Source: Streptococcus vicugnae
GTDB taxonomy: Bacteria; Bacillota; Bacilli; Lactobacillales; Streptococcaceae
Direction of reading: 5' to 3'
NCBI RefSeq assembly: GCF_016461705.1
Contig: NZ_JAEMHW010000001.1
Span: 310,001-374,000 of the forward strand
DNA length: 64,000 bases
Under the pieces are notes generated by a model. It had not been told where the DNA came from. It worked only from the letters and a program-made list of their open reading frames with translations, and ran no database searches. Positions 28,857 to 39,913 of this stretch are shown in pieces. Every line of letters begins with the position of its first letter. Positions within the stretch are counted from its first letter, which is position 1. Both the position numbers and the translations under genes were made by a program.

Positions 28857-28894
28857 CCCACGTCACTCATCAAATTACGATGAAGTCTTGCGGG
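28857..28894 (-). promoter_or_regulatory. Structured rplK-rplA spacer, candidate L1 binding site
   Basis: On the minus strand CCCGC pairs with GTGGG (one wobble) and TTCATC with GATGAG around a small loop, leaving an asymmetric internal loop. A two-helix element with an internal loop is the usual shape of L1 targets. The match to a specific L1 consensus could not be checked, so this is a suggestion. Confidence 0.3.
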
Positions 28895-28964
28895 TCTAGC
28901 GTGAACTAATCTCAACGGTACAGTGTGTTTACCTCAATTAATCCACTAATTGGGTTGCTATTGA

Positions 28965-29390
28965 TTAGTCAACAACAGTGAATCCCATAGAACGAGCAGT
29001 ACCTTCAATCATACGCATTGCAGATTCAACATTTGCAGCGTTTAAGTCTGGCATTTTAGTTTCAGCAATTTCTTGTACTTGTGCACGAGTAACTGTTGCA
29101 ACTTTAGTTGTGTTAGGTGTTCCTGAACCTTTTTCAACACCTGCAGCTTTTTTCAAAAGAACTGAAGCTGGTGGTGTTTTAGTTACGAAATCAAATGATT
29201 TATCTTCATATACTGAGATAACAACTGGGATGATCATACCAGCTTGGTCAGCTGTACGAGCGTTAAATTCTTTAGTGAATCCCATGATGTTGATACCTGC
29301 TTGACCAAGAGCTGGTCCAACCGGTGGAGCTGGTGTAGCTTTACCAGCAGGAATTTGAAGTTTAACAACTTTTTCGACTTTTTTAGCCAT
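28965..29390 (-). CDS. rplK: 50S ribosomal protein L11
   Basis: 141 residues, full length. It binds the GTPase-associated region of 23S rRNA. The N-terminal [20 protein letters not shown] (thiostrepton-loop prolines) and the C-terminal RNA-binding domain ([25 protein letters not shown]) are clear. It heads the rplK-rplA operon. Confidence 0.98.
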   Translation of the reverse strand: MAKKVEKVVKLQIPAGKATPAPPVGPALGQAGINIMGFTKEFNARTADQAGMIIPVVISVYEDKSFDFVTKTPPASVLLKKAAGVEKGSGTPNTTKVATVTRAQVQEIAETKMPDLNAANVESAMRMIEGTARSMGFTVVD

Positions 29391-29470
29391 TTATAAAATC
29401 CTCCTGTTGTGGTTTTGGCGGTAATTAAGATTTTTACCTCCCACAGATATGCTCAATAGCATACTTTAAC

Positions 29471-29498
29471 ATTATACATTAATTTTGTGAAAAAGCAA
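29471..29498 (-). promoter_or_regulatory. rplK promoter
   Basis: On the minus strand -35 TTGCTT (29493-29498), 16-bp spacer, -10 TATAAT (29471-29476) with an upstream TG. About 75 bases of leader follow. Confidence 0.7.
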
Positions 29499-29654
29499 GG
29501 AATTTATCTTAATAATTTGTTAAAATAAGCTTGATTTAGCAACTTTCCTCTTTAATTAAGAATTCAAGCACTTTCATCTTTGAATACTAAGCATTCAAAC
29601 TCCTCTAACTCTTAAAAAATTCAAAAGTATTTTTCAAGAATAATCTTCTAATTA

Positions 29655-29683
29655 TTTACTTCTTCAAGCTTTCAGTATAAAAT
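29655..29683 (+). promoter_or_regulatory. Promoter of the DUF3397 gene, possibly leaderless
   Basis: -35 TTTACT (29655-29660), 17-bp spacer and -10 TAAAAT (29678-29683). The expected start of transcription falls at or next to the ATG at 29691, and no ribosome binding site is visible. Confidence 0.4.
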
Positions 29684-29690
29684 ATAAGAC

Positions 29691-30044
29691 ATGATGATGT
29701 ACAAATTATTTTCCTTTTCTTTTATCTTCTTAACACCAATTTTTGCTTATATTTTAGTTAATTTTTTCAACTTAAAACGCTTTGGAATTCTGTTTACAGA
29801 TTTAGCATTTCCGCTCTTTGCTTTTGAAATCGCCTTAGTTGTAAATAAATTTTTAGATAGTAGTGTTTTCTTTTACTACGTAATCTGCTTGTGCTTACTA
29901 TCGCTGATAATAACTTTTGTCTTTTTGAAGCGAAGTCAATCCTTTTCTTACCGTCGATTTGGTAAGTTTTTCTGGCGCTCAGGTTTTATTTTAACCTTTA
30001 TCTTTTATATCATTGTCTTGATTTTAATTTTTACAATTGCATAG
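29691..30044 (+). CDS. DUF3397 family membrane protein
   Basis: 117 residues with four hydrophobic helices. It matches the size and pattern of the streptococcal DUF3397 family, whose function is unknown. Three ATG codons in a row make the start uncertain, and no Shine-Dalgarno is present. The predicted promoter would give a leaderless message. It converges on ftsK with a shared terminator. Confidence 0.75.
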   Translation: MMMYKLFSFSFIFLTPIFAYILVNFFNLKRFGILFTDLAFPLFAFEIALVVNKFLDSSVFFYYVICLCLLSLIITFVFLKRSQSFSYRRFGKFFWRSGFILTFIFYIIVLILIFTIA

Positions 30045-30045
30045 T

Positions 30046-30076
30046 AAAAACGTTAACCTTACGGTTAACGTTTTTT
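30046..30076. terminator. Bidirectional terminator between DUF3397 gene and ftsK
   Basis: Thirteen-base stem AAAAACGTTAACC / GGTTAACGTTTTT with TTAC loop, A/T runs on both sides. Confidence 0.93.
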
Positions 30077-30077
30077 A

Positions 30078-32492
30078 TTATGCTTCTGGATTTGAGTTCG
30101 TCATTAAAACTTTACGTGGTTTTGTTCCCTCGGCTGGTCCGATGACTCCTGCTGCTTCTAGTTCATCCATCAATCGAGTAGCACGGTTAAACCCAACAGA
30201 TAAACGACGTTGAAGCATTGAAGCACTAGCTTTTTGTGTTTCAAGAACCAAAGCCTTAGCATCTTCAAAGAGTGGATCACCTTCTTGAGAACCTCCACCG
30301 CCACCAGAATTCAAATCTGATTCAGAAACTTCTCCTGGATCAAAGCTGTCATCATAATCAGCTTCAGCTTGATTTTTAATGAAACCAACAATACGTTCCA
30401 CGTCATCATCAGAGATAAAGGAACCTTGCAGGCGAACAGGGTGATTTTCATCAATTGGTTTGAAGAGCATATCTCCTCGCCCAAGAAGTTTTTCAGCTCC
30501 ATTTTCATCCAAAATCGTACGACTATCCGTTCCAGATGATACTGCAAAGGCAACACGAGATGGTACATTAGCCTTAATCAATCCGCTAATAACATCAACA
30601 GATGGACGTTGCGTTGCAAGAATCATGTGAATCCCTGCCGCACGCGCTTTTTGTCCCAATCGAATAATCGCATCTTCCACTTCTTTGCTAGCAACCATCA
30701 TCAAGTCAGCTAACTCATCAACAATAACAACAATTAATGGAAGTGGAATTTGTTTTTGATCTGATTTAGCGTTGAATTCTTCTACCTTGGCATTATAACC
30801 AGCAATGTTTCTCACACCAAAATGGCTAAAGAGTTCATAACGATTTTCCATCTCATCAACCACTTTTTGAAGAGCTCTTGCTGCTTTACGTGGATTGGTT
30901 ACTACTGGAATCAAAAGGTGAGGAATGTCATTATAAACTGATAACTCAACCATCTTAGGATCAATCATCATGAATTTAACCTGATCTGGACGAGCTTTCA
31001 TCAAGATACTTGCAATGATACCATTGACCGCAACAGATTTACCAGAACCCGTAGAACCAGCAACAAGTAAGTGAGGCATACGAGCAAGGTCGAAGGTACG
31101 AGCCGTTCCGTTGACAGCTTTACCAAGCGGTACTTCTAACAGCTTGTTAGGATCCGTATTGGCTTGTTCCCAGAGTTCACGGAAAGTAACCGTTGCAATC
31201 TCTGAGTTTGGCACTTCAATACCAACCAAAGACTTACCTGGAATTGGTGCTTCAATACGAACATCTTTTGCTGCAAGAGCAAGTGCCAAATCATCAGCTA
31301 AGTTTGAAATACGATTGACTCGTACCCCGACAGCTGGTTTGACTTCGTATTTAGTCACGGATGGTCCGATTTCTGCTCGCTCAACTTTAACATCAATTCC
31401 AAAGCTGTTGAAAGTATCTTCCAAAACTTTGATATTTCTTCGAACCAGATTTTTTTCCTTAGACTGATTTTTAGGTTTGTCTGGAGCGAACAAATCAATC
31501 GTTGGAAGCTTGTAAAGAAGGTTTGCCTTAGCTGTAAAATCAACTTCCAAAGGCTCGTTATCATCTTCTTCATCTAACATTTCTTGCTCAGGAACTGTCA
31601 TATCTGGCATTACAGGTTCAGGACTAGCTTCAAACGAAGGTACTTCTAAACCATCTAATGAATGATCATAAGCTAAAATTTCTGGTTCAGCATTAGCTTC
31701 TGCTGCCGGAAGATTATCAAATAAAGAAGCCTCATTATCATCCGGACCTTCAAGAATCTCACCTGTTTCTTCATCAACAGTCATTTGAGCTAGACGTTTT
31801 TCTTCCTCTTTTTGAGCTTTTTCTTGACGTTTTTGTTCTGCTAGTGCGCGTTTTTCTTCACGTTTAACAAAACGTTTTTGTTTTCTGATTTCATTTTTAG
31901 CAGCCCATTCTTGTGATTTTTCTTTAAAGAAATCTACTAAATCGTAGACTTCCCATGGGCTCATTAAAAAGAGTCCAAGGATAATGAAAAGTCCCCCAAT
32001 CAAAAACGTTCCAACGTTTGAGAAAAGAAATGCTACCGGTTTGTATAGAACTGCACCAAGCATTCCCCCACCAGCAAAGGTTGTGACTTTAAATCTAATC
32101 AAATCATTATAAATCAAACTTGCTGTTGTCGAGAAGATTTCCTTGTCACGAAACTTAGCTAACGAGAATAGATAAGCATGCCATTCTAGTAAGAGACCAA
32201 TCATGGTTACTACAAATCCGCCAATAAGTCCAGTTTGCTTATGGAACCATTTAAATCCGAGAAAATATATGAGGACTGCAAACATTAACACATAGGCCAA
32301 ACTACCTACTGCAAATCTCACAATGTTATAAACAGTTATTCCAAAAATCCCCAAGCGAACAATCGCAAAGAAAAAAATAACCGCAATAACAATTGCTAAA
32401 ATAAAACGTTCCAGTGCCTTCTGTCTTTTTATTTCTGCTTTTGTCGGTCGCCGTGTTTTACGACCTTTTCTTCTACTTTTTGATTTTGCCAT
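30078..32492 (-). CDS. ftsK: DNA translocase FtsK/SpoIIIE
   Basis: About 804 residues. After a basic N-terminus it has four or five membrane helices (residues about 30-180), a charged linker rich in Lys/Glu (to about 330), then the motor: Walker A GSTGSGKS near residue 475, Walker [11 protein letters not shown] near 590, and a C-terminal winged-helix gamma domain ([21 protein letters not shown]) that reads KOPS-like sites. It moves chromosome termini through the septum. Start at 32492 ([10 protein letters not shown]) is preferred over a frame two codons longer. A -10 box sits immediately upstream. Confidence 0.94.
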   Translation of the reverse strand: MAKSKSRRKGRKTRRPTKAEIKRQKALERFILAIVIAVIFFFAIVRLGIFGITVYNIVRFAVGSLAYVLMFAVLIYFLGFKWFHKQTGLIGGFVVTMIGLLLEWHAYLFSLAKFRDKEIFSTTASLIYNDLIRFKVTTFAGGGMLGAVLYKPVAFLFSNVGTFLIGGLFIILGLFLMSPWEVYDLVDFFKEKSQEWAAKNEIRKQKRFVKREEKRALAEQKRQEKAQKEEEKRLAQMTVDEETGEILEGPDDNEASLFDNLPAAEANAEPEILAYDHSLDGLEVPSFEASPEPVMPDMTVPEQEMLDEEDDNEPLEVDFTAKANLLYKLPTIDLFAPDKPKNQSKEKNLVRRNIKVLEDTFNSFGIDVKVERAEIGPSVTKYEVKPAVGVRVNRISNLADDLALALAAKDVRIEAPIPGKSLVGIEVPNSEIATVTFRELWEQANTDPNKLLEVPLGKAVNGTARTFDLARMPHLLVAGSTGSGKSVAVNGIIASILMKARPDQVKFMMIDPKMVELSVYNDIPHLLIPVVTNPRKAARALQKVVDEMENRYELFSHFGVRNIAGYNAKVEEFNAKSDQKQIPLPLIVVIVDELADLMMVASKEVEDAIIRLGQKARAAGIHMILATQRPSVDVISGLIKANVPSRVAFAVSSGTDSRTILDENGAEKLLGRGDMLFKPIDENHPVRLQGSFISDDDVERIVGFIKNQAEADYDDSFDPGEVSESDLNSGGGGGSQEGDPLFEDAKALVLETQKASASMLQRRLSVGFNRATRLMDELEAAGVIGPAEGTKPRKVLMTNSNPEA

Positions 32493-32498
32493 ACACAT

Positions 32499-32507
32499 AT
32501 TATATCA
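32499..32507 (-). promoter_or_regulatory. Extended -10 promoter of ftsK
   Basis: TGATATAAT on the minus strand, with its last base seven positions before the ATG at 32492, so the transcript may be leaderless. No RBS is visible. Confidence 0.45.
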
Positions 32508-32628
32508 TTTTTTAAGCTTTTAGGTCATTAGCTTAGATTTATGATAAAATGAAATAGCTAATAACTTCAATAATTTTATTGACACTTTGTCACTATAATA
32601 CGACACTATCAGTCAACGAGGAGGTATC

Positions 32629-33453
32629 ATGAAAAAAATTTGGTCACTTGGTTTAACCATACTCTGTCTAGCAAGCTTATCTGGTTGTGAAAGCATGACA
32701 CGTGCTATCCGCGGAAATGACTATGTCGATGCTAAAACAGCAGCTAGTTCTTCTGCCGCACAAGCTAGCGCCAGCGCTTCTTCATCAAAAGCATACCAAA
32801 AAAATTTGAAAAAGGCCTTAACAGCCGACAGCTCAGCTTTTCCACAATTATCAACAGAAGTTGCTCAAAACGAAGCTGAAGTCATCATGCACACCTCTAA
32901 GGGCGACATCACTATCAAACTTTTTCCAAAATATGCCCCACTTGCTGTTGAAAATTTCTTAACTCATGCTAAAAAAGGCTATTATGATGGCCTCTTATTC
33001 CACCGCGTGATTTCTGACTTTATGATTCAGTCTGGTGATCCTAAAGGAAATGGAACAGGTGGAGAATCTATCTGGAAAGGAAAAGATAAGAAAATCGATT
33101 CAGGTAACGGATTTGCTAATGAAATCTCACCTTATCTTTATAACGTACGCGGTGCTCTTGCTATGGCAAATGCTGGCACTGATACAAATGGTAGCCAATT
33201 CTTCATCAACCAAAATCCAGCAGATCAGTCTAGTCAGCTATCAAGTGATAATTATCCAAAAGCTATTATCGATGCCTACACTAAAGGGGGCAATCCTAGT
33301 CTAGATGGCAATTATACTGTCTTTGGACAAGTCATTGATGGCATGAATGTTGTTGATGCTATCTCTAAAGTAGATACCGATAACAATGATAAACCAACTA
33401 GTGATATCACTATTAAAACTATTGACATTGTTAAAGATTACAACTTTAAATAA
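32629..33453 (+). CDS. Peptidyl-prolyl cis-trans isomerase, cyclophilin-type lipoprotein
   Basis: 274 residues. A lipoprotein signal with lipobox LSGC puts the anchor at Cys19. A Ser/Ala-rich spacer (about 40-60) leads to a cyclophilin domain with FHRVISDFMIQSGDPKGNGTGG, ALAMANAGTDTNGSQFFI and TVFGQVIDGMNVVD. It is the homologue of pneumococcal SlrA, a surface foldase. RBS GAGGAGG precedes the ATG. It is monocistronic, between ftsK (divergent) and a metalloregulator. Confidence 0.93.
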   Translation: MKKIWSLGLTILCLASLSGCESMTRAIRGNDYVDAKTAASSSAAQASASASSSKAYQKNLKKALTADSSAFPQLSTEVAQNEAEVIMHTSKGDITIKLFPKYAPLAVENFLTHAKKGYYDGLLFHRVISDFMIQSGDPKGNGTGGESIWKGKDKKIDSGNGFANEISPYLYNVRGALAMANAGTDTNGSQFFINQNPADQSSQLSSDNYPKAIIDAYTKGGNPSLDGNYTVFGQVIDGMNVVDAISKVDTDNNDKPTSDITIKTIDIVKDYNFK

Positions 33454-33460
33454 TTCCCTT

Positions 33461-33495
33461 AAAAATCAAGCTAGGATTTCCTGCCTTGATTTTTT
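33461..33495 (+). terminator. Terminator after the cyclophilin gene
   Basis: AAAAATCAAG / CTTGATTTTT with a 14-base loop, ending in a T run. Confidence 0.75.
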
Positions 33496-33590
33496 GCTTG
33501 TTTTTTTCAAAAATAATCCTATGATAACAAGCTTTCCACCTCACGGTTAAAGGATTTTTGCTATAATAGAAGGACAGAAAGCGAGATAAT

Positions 33591-34241
33591 ATGACACCAA
33601 ATAAAGAAGATTATCTAAAATGTATTCATGAATTAGGAGAAACTAAAACTAAGATAACCAATAAACGAATTGCTGCCTTGATGCAAGTATCCGCACCAGC
33701 TGTTACTGAGATGGTCAAGAAAATGATTGCTGAAGGCCTTATCGTTAAAAACAAAGAAGTTGGCTACTATCTGACTAGAAAAGGACTATTATTAGTCTCT
33801 CAACTTTATCGTAAACACCGTTTGATTGAAGTCTTCTTAGCTAATCACCTTCATTACAACGCTGATGAAATCCATCAAGAAGCAGAAGTACTTGAACACA
33901 CTGTGTCTACAATCTTCATTGACCGCTTAGAAGAAAAGCTCAACTTCCCTGAATTTTGTCCTCACGGTGGCACAATTCCTAAAAAAGGGGAATTGTTGAT
34001 TGAAGTTCATAACCAAACACTTAGTCAAATTGAAGAACTTGGTACTTACCAAATCAGCCGAACTCACGATGAAGCTCATTTGCTAAATTACCTTGAAGAG
34101 CACGGCTTAGCTATCAATGATACTGTTGATTTAGTCAAAGTTGATGACTATGCTAAGACACACACTTTAGCTTACCAGTCACAACACTTGGTAATACCTG
34201 AAAGAATCGCTGAACAAATTTATGTTCAAAAAATCGATTAA
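33591..34241 (+). CDS. DtxR/MntR-family metalloregulator (SloR/MtsR/ScaR type)
   Basis: 216 residues. It has an N-terminal winged helix (ITNKRIAALMQVSAPAVTEMVKKM, about residues 22-45), a metal-binding dimerisation domain (RKHRLIEVFL, EAEVLEHTVS, CPHGG) and a C-terminal SH3-like/FeoA domain. Streptococcal orthologues repress Mn/Fe uptake operons when loaded with metal. Target genes are not in the window. Start ATG with a GCGAG upstream (weak). Confidence 0.92.
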   Translation: MTPNKEDYLKCIHELGETKTKITNKRIAALMQVSAPAVTEMVKKMIAEGLIVKNKEVGYYLTRKGLLLVSQLYRKHRLIEVFLANHLHYNADEIHQEAEVLEHTVSTIFIDRLEEKLNFPEFCPHGGTIPKKGELLIEVHNQTLSQIEELGTYQISRTHDEAHLLNYLEEHGLAINDTVDLVKVDDYAKTHTLAYQSQHLVIPERIAEQIYVQKID

Positions 34242-34253
34242 TTCATCCATACA

Positions 34254-34286
34254 AAAAATCCTGAGACATGTTGCCTCAGGATTTTT
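34254..34286. terminator. Bidirectional terminator
   Basis: Twelve-base stem AAAAATCCTGAG / CTCAGGATTTTT with a nine-base loop, between the convergent metalloregulator and mtnN genes. Confidence 0.9.
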
Positions 34287-34287
34287 A

Positions 34288-34980
34288 TTAAGCTAATTTT
34301 TCAAGAAATTCCATCAAAATCTTAGCTGATTTTTTACCAGCTTCTAAGATGAATTCATCAAAAGTAATGTTGGCATCATGTGCAGCTGTATCAGACATCG
34401 CACGAACAACGATGAATGGTTTGTGCAGATTGTGAGCTGCTTGAGCAATGGCTGCTCCTTCCATTTCAACAGCTTGAACTTCTGGAAAAGCTGCTTTAAT
34501 CGCGTCAATTTTATCTTGACCAGCAATAAATGAATCACCAGTAGCAATCAAACCAATTTTGCTAGCAACATTTGCTTCGTTTAACACTTGATCAAAAGTA
34601 TCAACGAATGATTTATCTGATTCAAAATAAAGTGGTTGACCTGCCATTTGACCATAATCATAGCCAAAAGCTGTTACATCAACATCATGGTAAACCAATT
34701 TGTCTGCAACCACCACATCGCCAATATTTAAGTCATGTGCTACTGCACCAGCTGATCCTGTATTAATAACAGCATCAACTCCAAAGTGATCTGCAAGAAT
34801 AGCAACTGACATTGCTGACATGACTTTACCAATACCTGATTGAATAAGAACAACTTGATGATTTCCTAGGTCACCTTCGTAGTAAGTATTTCCTAAAACA
34901 TCATGTTCAGCTTTGTTATCTAGATTTTCAACAAGAAGTTTCAGTTCCTGTTCCATTGCTGCAATAATTCCAATTCTCAT
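34288..34980 (-). CDS. mtnN: 5'-methylthioadenosine/S-adenosylhomocysteine nucleosidase
   Basis: 230 residues, cytosolic, cleaving MTA and SAH to adenine plus the thioribose. The product feeds methionine salvage and AI-2 formation by LuxS. GIIAAMEQEL at the N-terminus, INTGSAGAV, and the catalytic VEMEGAAIAQ and SDTA regions are intact. It ends the glmU-nudF-macP-mtnN cluster. Confidence 0.96.
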   Translation of the reverse strand: MRIGIIAAMEQELKLLVENLDNKAEHDVLGNTYYEGDLGNHQVVLIQSGIGKVMSAMSVAILADHFGVDAVINTGSAGAVAHDLNIGDVVVADKLVYHDVDVTAFGYDYGQMAGQPLYFESDKSFVDTFDQVLNEANVASKIGLIATGDSFIAGQDKIDAIKAAFPEVQAVEMEGAAIAQAAHNLHKPFIVVRAMSDTAAHDANITFDEFILEAGKKSAKILMEFLEKLA

Positions 34981-35033
34981 CTCGACAATACAGGAGCCAT
35001 ATGATTTACCGCTCCTGCTTCTCCTTCTAGTTA

Positions 35034-35372
35034 TTATAGATTAAATACTGCGAAAAAGAGTGCAATCAATAAAACAACAACAATAAACATAATCAGATTA
35101 AGTTTTCGTTGAAATTTACTGCGCTTCGCATTTTCAATACGACGACTTTTATAAACATGCTGATCGTCTTTTTTACGGTCTCTCCATCTGTTCACCACAC
35201 CTTGTGATTCATCACGATTATCATAATCATAAGATTCATAGGTACTCAAGGTATCATAACGGTCAGTTTGGATAACCTTCGTTTCTTCATCATCTTCTAA
35301 ATAATCATCATAAAAGATTTCACCACGGTTAGCACGTTCGATAATTTCGTCTGTTAAAAGTGGTCTACCCAT
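35034..35372 (-). CDS. macP: MacP, activator of class A penicillin-binding protein
   Basis: 112 residues: a cytoplasmic N-terminus starting MGRPLLTDEIIERANRG, an acidic linker with several Thr/Tyr residues, and one C-terminal membrane helix (about residues 92-110). In pneumococcus MacP is a substrate of the StkP kinase and activates PBP2a. The N-terminal motif and the single C-terminal helix fit. It lies three bases from nudF and close to mtnN, the conserved streptococcal order. Confidence 0.88.
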   Translation of the reverse strand: MGRPLLTDEIIERANRGEIFYDDYLEDDEETKVIQTDRYDTLSTYESYDYDNRDESQGVVNRWRDRKKDDQHVYKSRRIENAKRSKFQRKLNLIMFIVVVLLIALFFAVFNL

Positions 35373-35375
35373 TTT

Positions 35376-35924
35376 TTATCCTCCAAAATGCAGAGCATAA
35401 TATTGAAGGGCTATGATTGTTTTAGCATCTTCGATTGCTCCAGATTTAACCAAATCCATACATTCTTGGTAGCTTAATTCAAGAATCTCTAAAACTTCAT
35501 CATCATCTTGTGGTCGTGGATTTGGTACTTTTTGCAAATGAGTAGCTTGATAAAGCTTAATTTTTTCATTGCAAAAACCAATGGCAGTATAAAACTCATG
35601 AATTTGTTTTAAGTCGCCAGAATATCCTGTTTCCTCTTCTAATTCACGCGCAGCGGCATCTTCTTCAGAGCCATTTTCGCCAATTTCGAGTTTACCTGCA
35701 GGGATTTCATAAGAAACTTTTTCAATTGCCTTACGATATTGCTTCACCAAAATAATTTTATTATCATCAGTTACAGCTAGAACAGCTACCGCTCCACGGT
35801 GAAAAATCAATTCACGTTTTGCTTGTCCAAGATTATTTGGTAATTCAACATCATCGACAACAACTTTAATAACATGCCCATCAAAAATCTCAGTTCGCTT
35901 GAGCGTTTTTTCTTCAAAATCCAT
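35376..35924 (-). CDS. nudF: ADP-ribose pyrophosphatase, NUDIX family
   Basis: 182 residues. The NUDIX box GKLEIGENGSEEDAAARELEEETGY is complete (about residues 85-109). The sequence before it, KQYRKAIEKVSYEIPAG, is typical of ADP-ribose hydrolases. The start at 35924 has AGGGAG upstream. It lies between glmU and macP. Confidence 0.92.
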   Translation of the reverse strand: MDFEEKTLKRTEIFDGHVIKVVVDDVELPNNLGQAKRELIFHRGAVAVLAVTDDNKIILVKQYRKAIEKVSYEIPAGKLEIGENGSEEDAAARELEEETGYSGDLKQIHEFYTAIGFCNEKIKLYQATHLQKVPNPRPQDDDEVLEILELSYQECMDLVKSGAIEDAKTIIALQYYALHFGG

Positions 35925-36044
35925 ACTAAGCAATCTCCCTAAAAATATTTCCACATTAAATTTTACTACAAAGTATTCAGAATTGCTATTCCAATACGCT
36001 TAAAGTCATGAAATATCTATGAAATCTACTTAATTTTTCTAAAA

Positions 36045-36087
36045 AATATAAAAAGAGGGTGAACTAAAAATTGTCCAATCCTCTTTT
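36045..36087 (-). terminator. Terminator after glmU
   Basis: AAAAGAGG / CCTCTTTT stem on the minus strand, followed by T-rich sequence. The loop is long (about 20 bases), so strength is uncertain. Confidence 0.6.
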
Positions 36088-36114
36088 CATCATGCCTTGA
36101 TTTAGCACAAAAAA

Positions 36115-37512
<1,398 letters not shown>

Positions 37513-37622
37513 TTAAAAAAATAGAGTAGATTTGCAAGTTAATCAAAGATAGACTCTTTCATCAACTTACACAAGCTACTCCATTATATCACAATTATAA
37601 GTAATAGGCTTATTTTTATAGA

Positions 37623-38585
37623 TTACAAGCTATTGACAGCTTGGTCCAAAACTTCCATCACCAAACGGCTATGATCAAGCGCTAGTTTAGTCGCAGTCAT
37701 ATCTTCATGTTCGATGATTGCTTGGAAAGCTACAAATTCATCATGCATACGGTGGTTAAGTGAATTTTCATTAATCATTGTCATATTTTGATTATTCAAG
37801 GTAAGGGCTAATTCTGGTAGAGTATTTGTCGCACCTAAGACAGCGATTGAGCCTTTATTTCCCTGAATGGTTGATTTAATATCTGCACCACAATCTTTAG
37901 CACCGATACAAACTGCTTTAAACTTGCCATAATCCATAACTAAGACACCTGACGTATCCACATCACGTTCTATGTTTGGTAAATAAAATACTTTCTCAGG
38001 TTTGCCAAATAAACCAACGACTAAGTGAATGTTATAGATGTTCAAATCACGAAGAGCGCCACCACCTTTTTTAGGGTCAAAAGCTGGTGCAATTTCCCCA
38101 CGTTTAAAGGCATCGTAACGTGAAGAATATTGAGAATAGTTACACTCAACAATTTTAATATCCCCTAGTTTTGCAAGATTCGCCTTAATCGAAGCAAAAT
38201 TTCCTAGATATTGGTTGGTGATTGCTTCTAGCAAAATGCGATTTTTTTGCTCTGCAATATTTGCCAAGTCTTCAAATTCCGCTAATGTTAACGTAAATGG
38301 CTTTTCACAGATAACGTGCTTGCCAGCAAGCAAAGCCTTTTTAGCATAGTCATAATGCAAATGATTAGGAAGAGCAACATAAACTGTGTCAACTTCTGGA
38401 TTTGTCAAAATGCTATCGTAATCACTACTTGCTTGATTAATAGCATAAACTTCTGCTAATTCTTGGGCCTTTGTAAGGCTACGTGGTGTCGATAAAATAG
38501 CGACTAAGTTAATACCATTAATTTCCTTTAAAACAGGTAACACTTCATCAACAATTTTTCCTGTTCCCAAAATAGCTAATTTCAT
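37623..38585 (-). CDS. Gfo/Idh/MocA family oxidoreductase
   Basis: 320 residues: an N-terminal Rossmann domain (LGTGKIVDEVLPVL at residues 6-19), a signature EKPFTLTLAE near residue 94, and a C-terminal alpha/beta domain (GGGALRDLNIYNIHL). NAD(P)-dependent sugar or cyclitol dehydrogenation is typical. The substrate is unknown. RBS TAGGAGGAA. It is a single gene. Confidence 0.9.
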   Translation of the reverse strand: MKLAILGTGKIVDEVLPVLKEINGINLVAILSTPRSLTKAQELAEVYAINQASSDYDSILTNPEVDTVYVALPNHLHYDYAKKALLAGKHVICEKPFTLTLAEFEDLANIAEQKNRILLEAITNQYLGNFASIKANLAKLGDIKIVECNYSQYSSRYDAFKRGEIAPAFDPKKGGGALRDLNIYNIHLVVGLFGKPEKVFYLPNIERDVDTSGVLVMDYGKFKAVCIGAKDCGADIKSTIQGNKGSIAVLGATNTLPELALTLNNQNMTMINENSLNHRMHDEFVAFQAIIEHEDMTATKLALDHSRLVMEVLDQAVNSL

Positions 38586-38667
38586 GGAGTTCCTCCTATA
38601 GGTCTTCTAAGCAAAGTTTAGCATAACTTCACTTCATTAACTGATACTATAACAAGTAATTCTCATA

Positions 38668-39111
38668 CTATGGTGCGGGATAAACAACTTCAAATTCTTC
38701 TAAAACAATTGGACTTTTTCCACTGAAGGTTAAACCGAATTCGTCATAATAAGGCTTGAAAAAATCTTTATGAACAGCTCGCCAATAAGCAAGTGACTTA
38801 TCGCCTTCTCCTTCTTTAAATGCGTGTTCTGCAGAAACCTCATCAAATGGTACCACAGAAACTTTTTTAATCTGAATAATACAAACTGCTTGGTCTTTGC
38901 TGTCTAATACCACATCATAGGAACCAACTTCAGGTAGCGGATCATTGTCAACTGCATACAAATCATAAGCCGAAGCAGTAGCTGTTTTTGTCCCTTCTAA
39001 GACTAATTGAGCTAATAAATCGGCTTCTACCCCAAATTGCCAAGCATCAACGTCATCACCAATTGAGGGATTGATTTGCTTGTATTCATTCCATAGTTCT
39101 TGTGCATTCAT
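38668..39111 (-). CDS. ASCH domain protein
   Basis: 147 residues. The ASCH fold, related to PUA RNA-binding domains, shows in FGVEADLLAQLVLEGTKTATASAYDLY and the later AHKEGEGDKSLAYWR-like block (AFKEGEGDKSLAYWRAVHKDFF). It is thought to bind RNA or modified nucleosides, and some members are N4-acetylcytidine amidohydrolases. No operon partner lies adjacent within 50 bp. Confidence 0.88.
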   Translation of the reverse strand: MNAQELWNEYKQINPSIGDDVDAWQFGVEADLLAQLVLEGTKTATASAYDLYAVDNDPLPEVGSYDVVLDSKDQAVCIIQIKKVSVVPFDEVSAEHAFKEGEGDKSLAYWRAVHKDFFKPYYDEFGLTFSGKSPIVLEEFEVVYPAP

Positions 39112-39214
39112 GTTTATCTCCTATTCTTTTCTGTCTTACTTCTTCTTACAATCCGTTTGACAGAAATTTCCACTATGGTTTTCTCCTCTTCATTTTGAAG
39201 CCTCCTTTTTGCTT

Positions 39215-39913
39215 CTATTTCAAACTCCAGCCGCCGTCTATTTTGACAATTTCCCCTTGCATAGATGTGGCTTTTCCTGATGCTAAAAATTCTGTCAAGT
39301 CAGCAATTTCTTCAGGCTTGCTCCAACGTCCAATTGGTGTTTCTTGGGCGACCCAGTCAGCCAAGCCTCCTGGTTCAAAATCGCTAGCTGTCATAGCTGT
39401 CTTAACCGCACCTGGTGCAATACCAAACACTTGAATCTTATCTTTGGCGTAGTCAAGTGCAAGCTGGCGTGTGAAACCTGCAAGTGCATGCTTACTAGCT
39501 GTGTAAGCTGCTCCGCCTCCACCTGCGATAAATGAAGCAATCGAGCACATGTTAATGATGATACCTGATTGTCTGTCAACCATTTTAGCTAAATAATAAC
39601 GAGTGATTTTAACCGTCGCAAAAAAATTTGTTTGAAAAACACCTTCTAATTCATCATCTGACACTTCAAGCAAAGGCTTGTAAGCGTCAAGAATTCCTGC
39701 AGTATTGCACAAGATATCCACGTCTGAAACAAAATCGTAGAGCGCAGCTAAATCCGTCGTCAAATCTAACTGTAGAAAATGAAAGTTATCATCGTGAATC
39801 TCAGGCGCTTGCGACTTATCAACACCGTATACCGCGCAGCCATTTTCCAAAAAAAGTCGCGCTTGAGCAAGCCCAATTCCTGAGCTGACACCTGTGATAA
39901 GTACCTTAGTCAT
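39215..39913 (-). CDS. Short-chain dehydrogenase/reductase
   Basis: 232 residues. It has TGVSSGIGLAQA (NAD(P) binding, residues 7-18), the NTAG motif, catalytic Ser-Tyr-Lys in the CSIAS-...-YTASKHA segment, and IAPGAVKT. It resembles 3-oxoacyl-ACP reductases of the SDR family without being the fab-cluster FabG. The start overlaps the DUF2829 stop by eight bases (ATGACTAA), so the two are coupled. Confidence 0.9.
   Translation of the reverse strand: MTKVLITGVSSGIGLAQARLFLENGCAVYGVDKSQAPEIHDDNFHFLQLDLTTDLAALYDFVSDVDILCNTAGILDAYKPLLEVSDDELEGVFQTNFFATVKITRYYLAKMVDRQSGIIINMCSIASFIAGGGGAAYTASKHALAGFTRQLALDYAKDKIQVFGIAPGAVKTAMTASDFEPGGLADWVAQETPIGRWSKPEEIADLTEFLASGKATSMQGEIVKIDGGWSLK

Larger units (their letters stand above)
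29391..29690. other. rplK upstream region
   Basis: 300 bp between divergent rplK and a DUF3397 gene. It contains the rplK promoter, a leader hairpin TATGCT-ATTG-AGCATA, and near its right end the promoter of the DUF3397 gene. No further gene was seen. Confidence 0.6.

Noticed and set aside
28978..29304. 108-codon plus-strand frame opposite rplK
   Set aside because: Shadow of the L11 coding bias, with no RBS and no family resemblance.
39112..39214. Possible small gene or phage remnant near the Tad2-like gene
   Set aside because: No RBS-linked frame or phage gene is visible; the region is short and T-rich.
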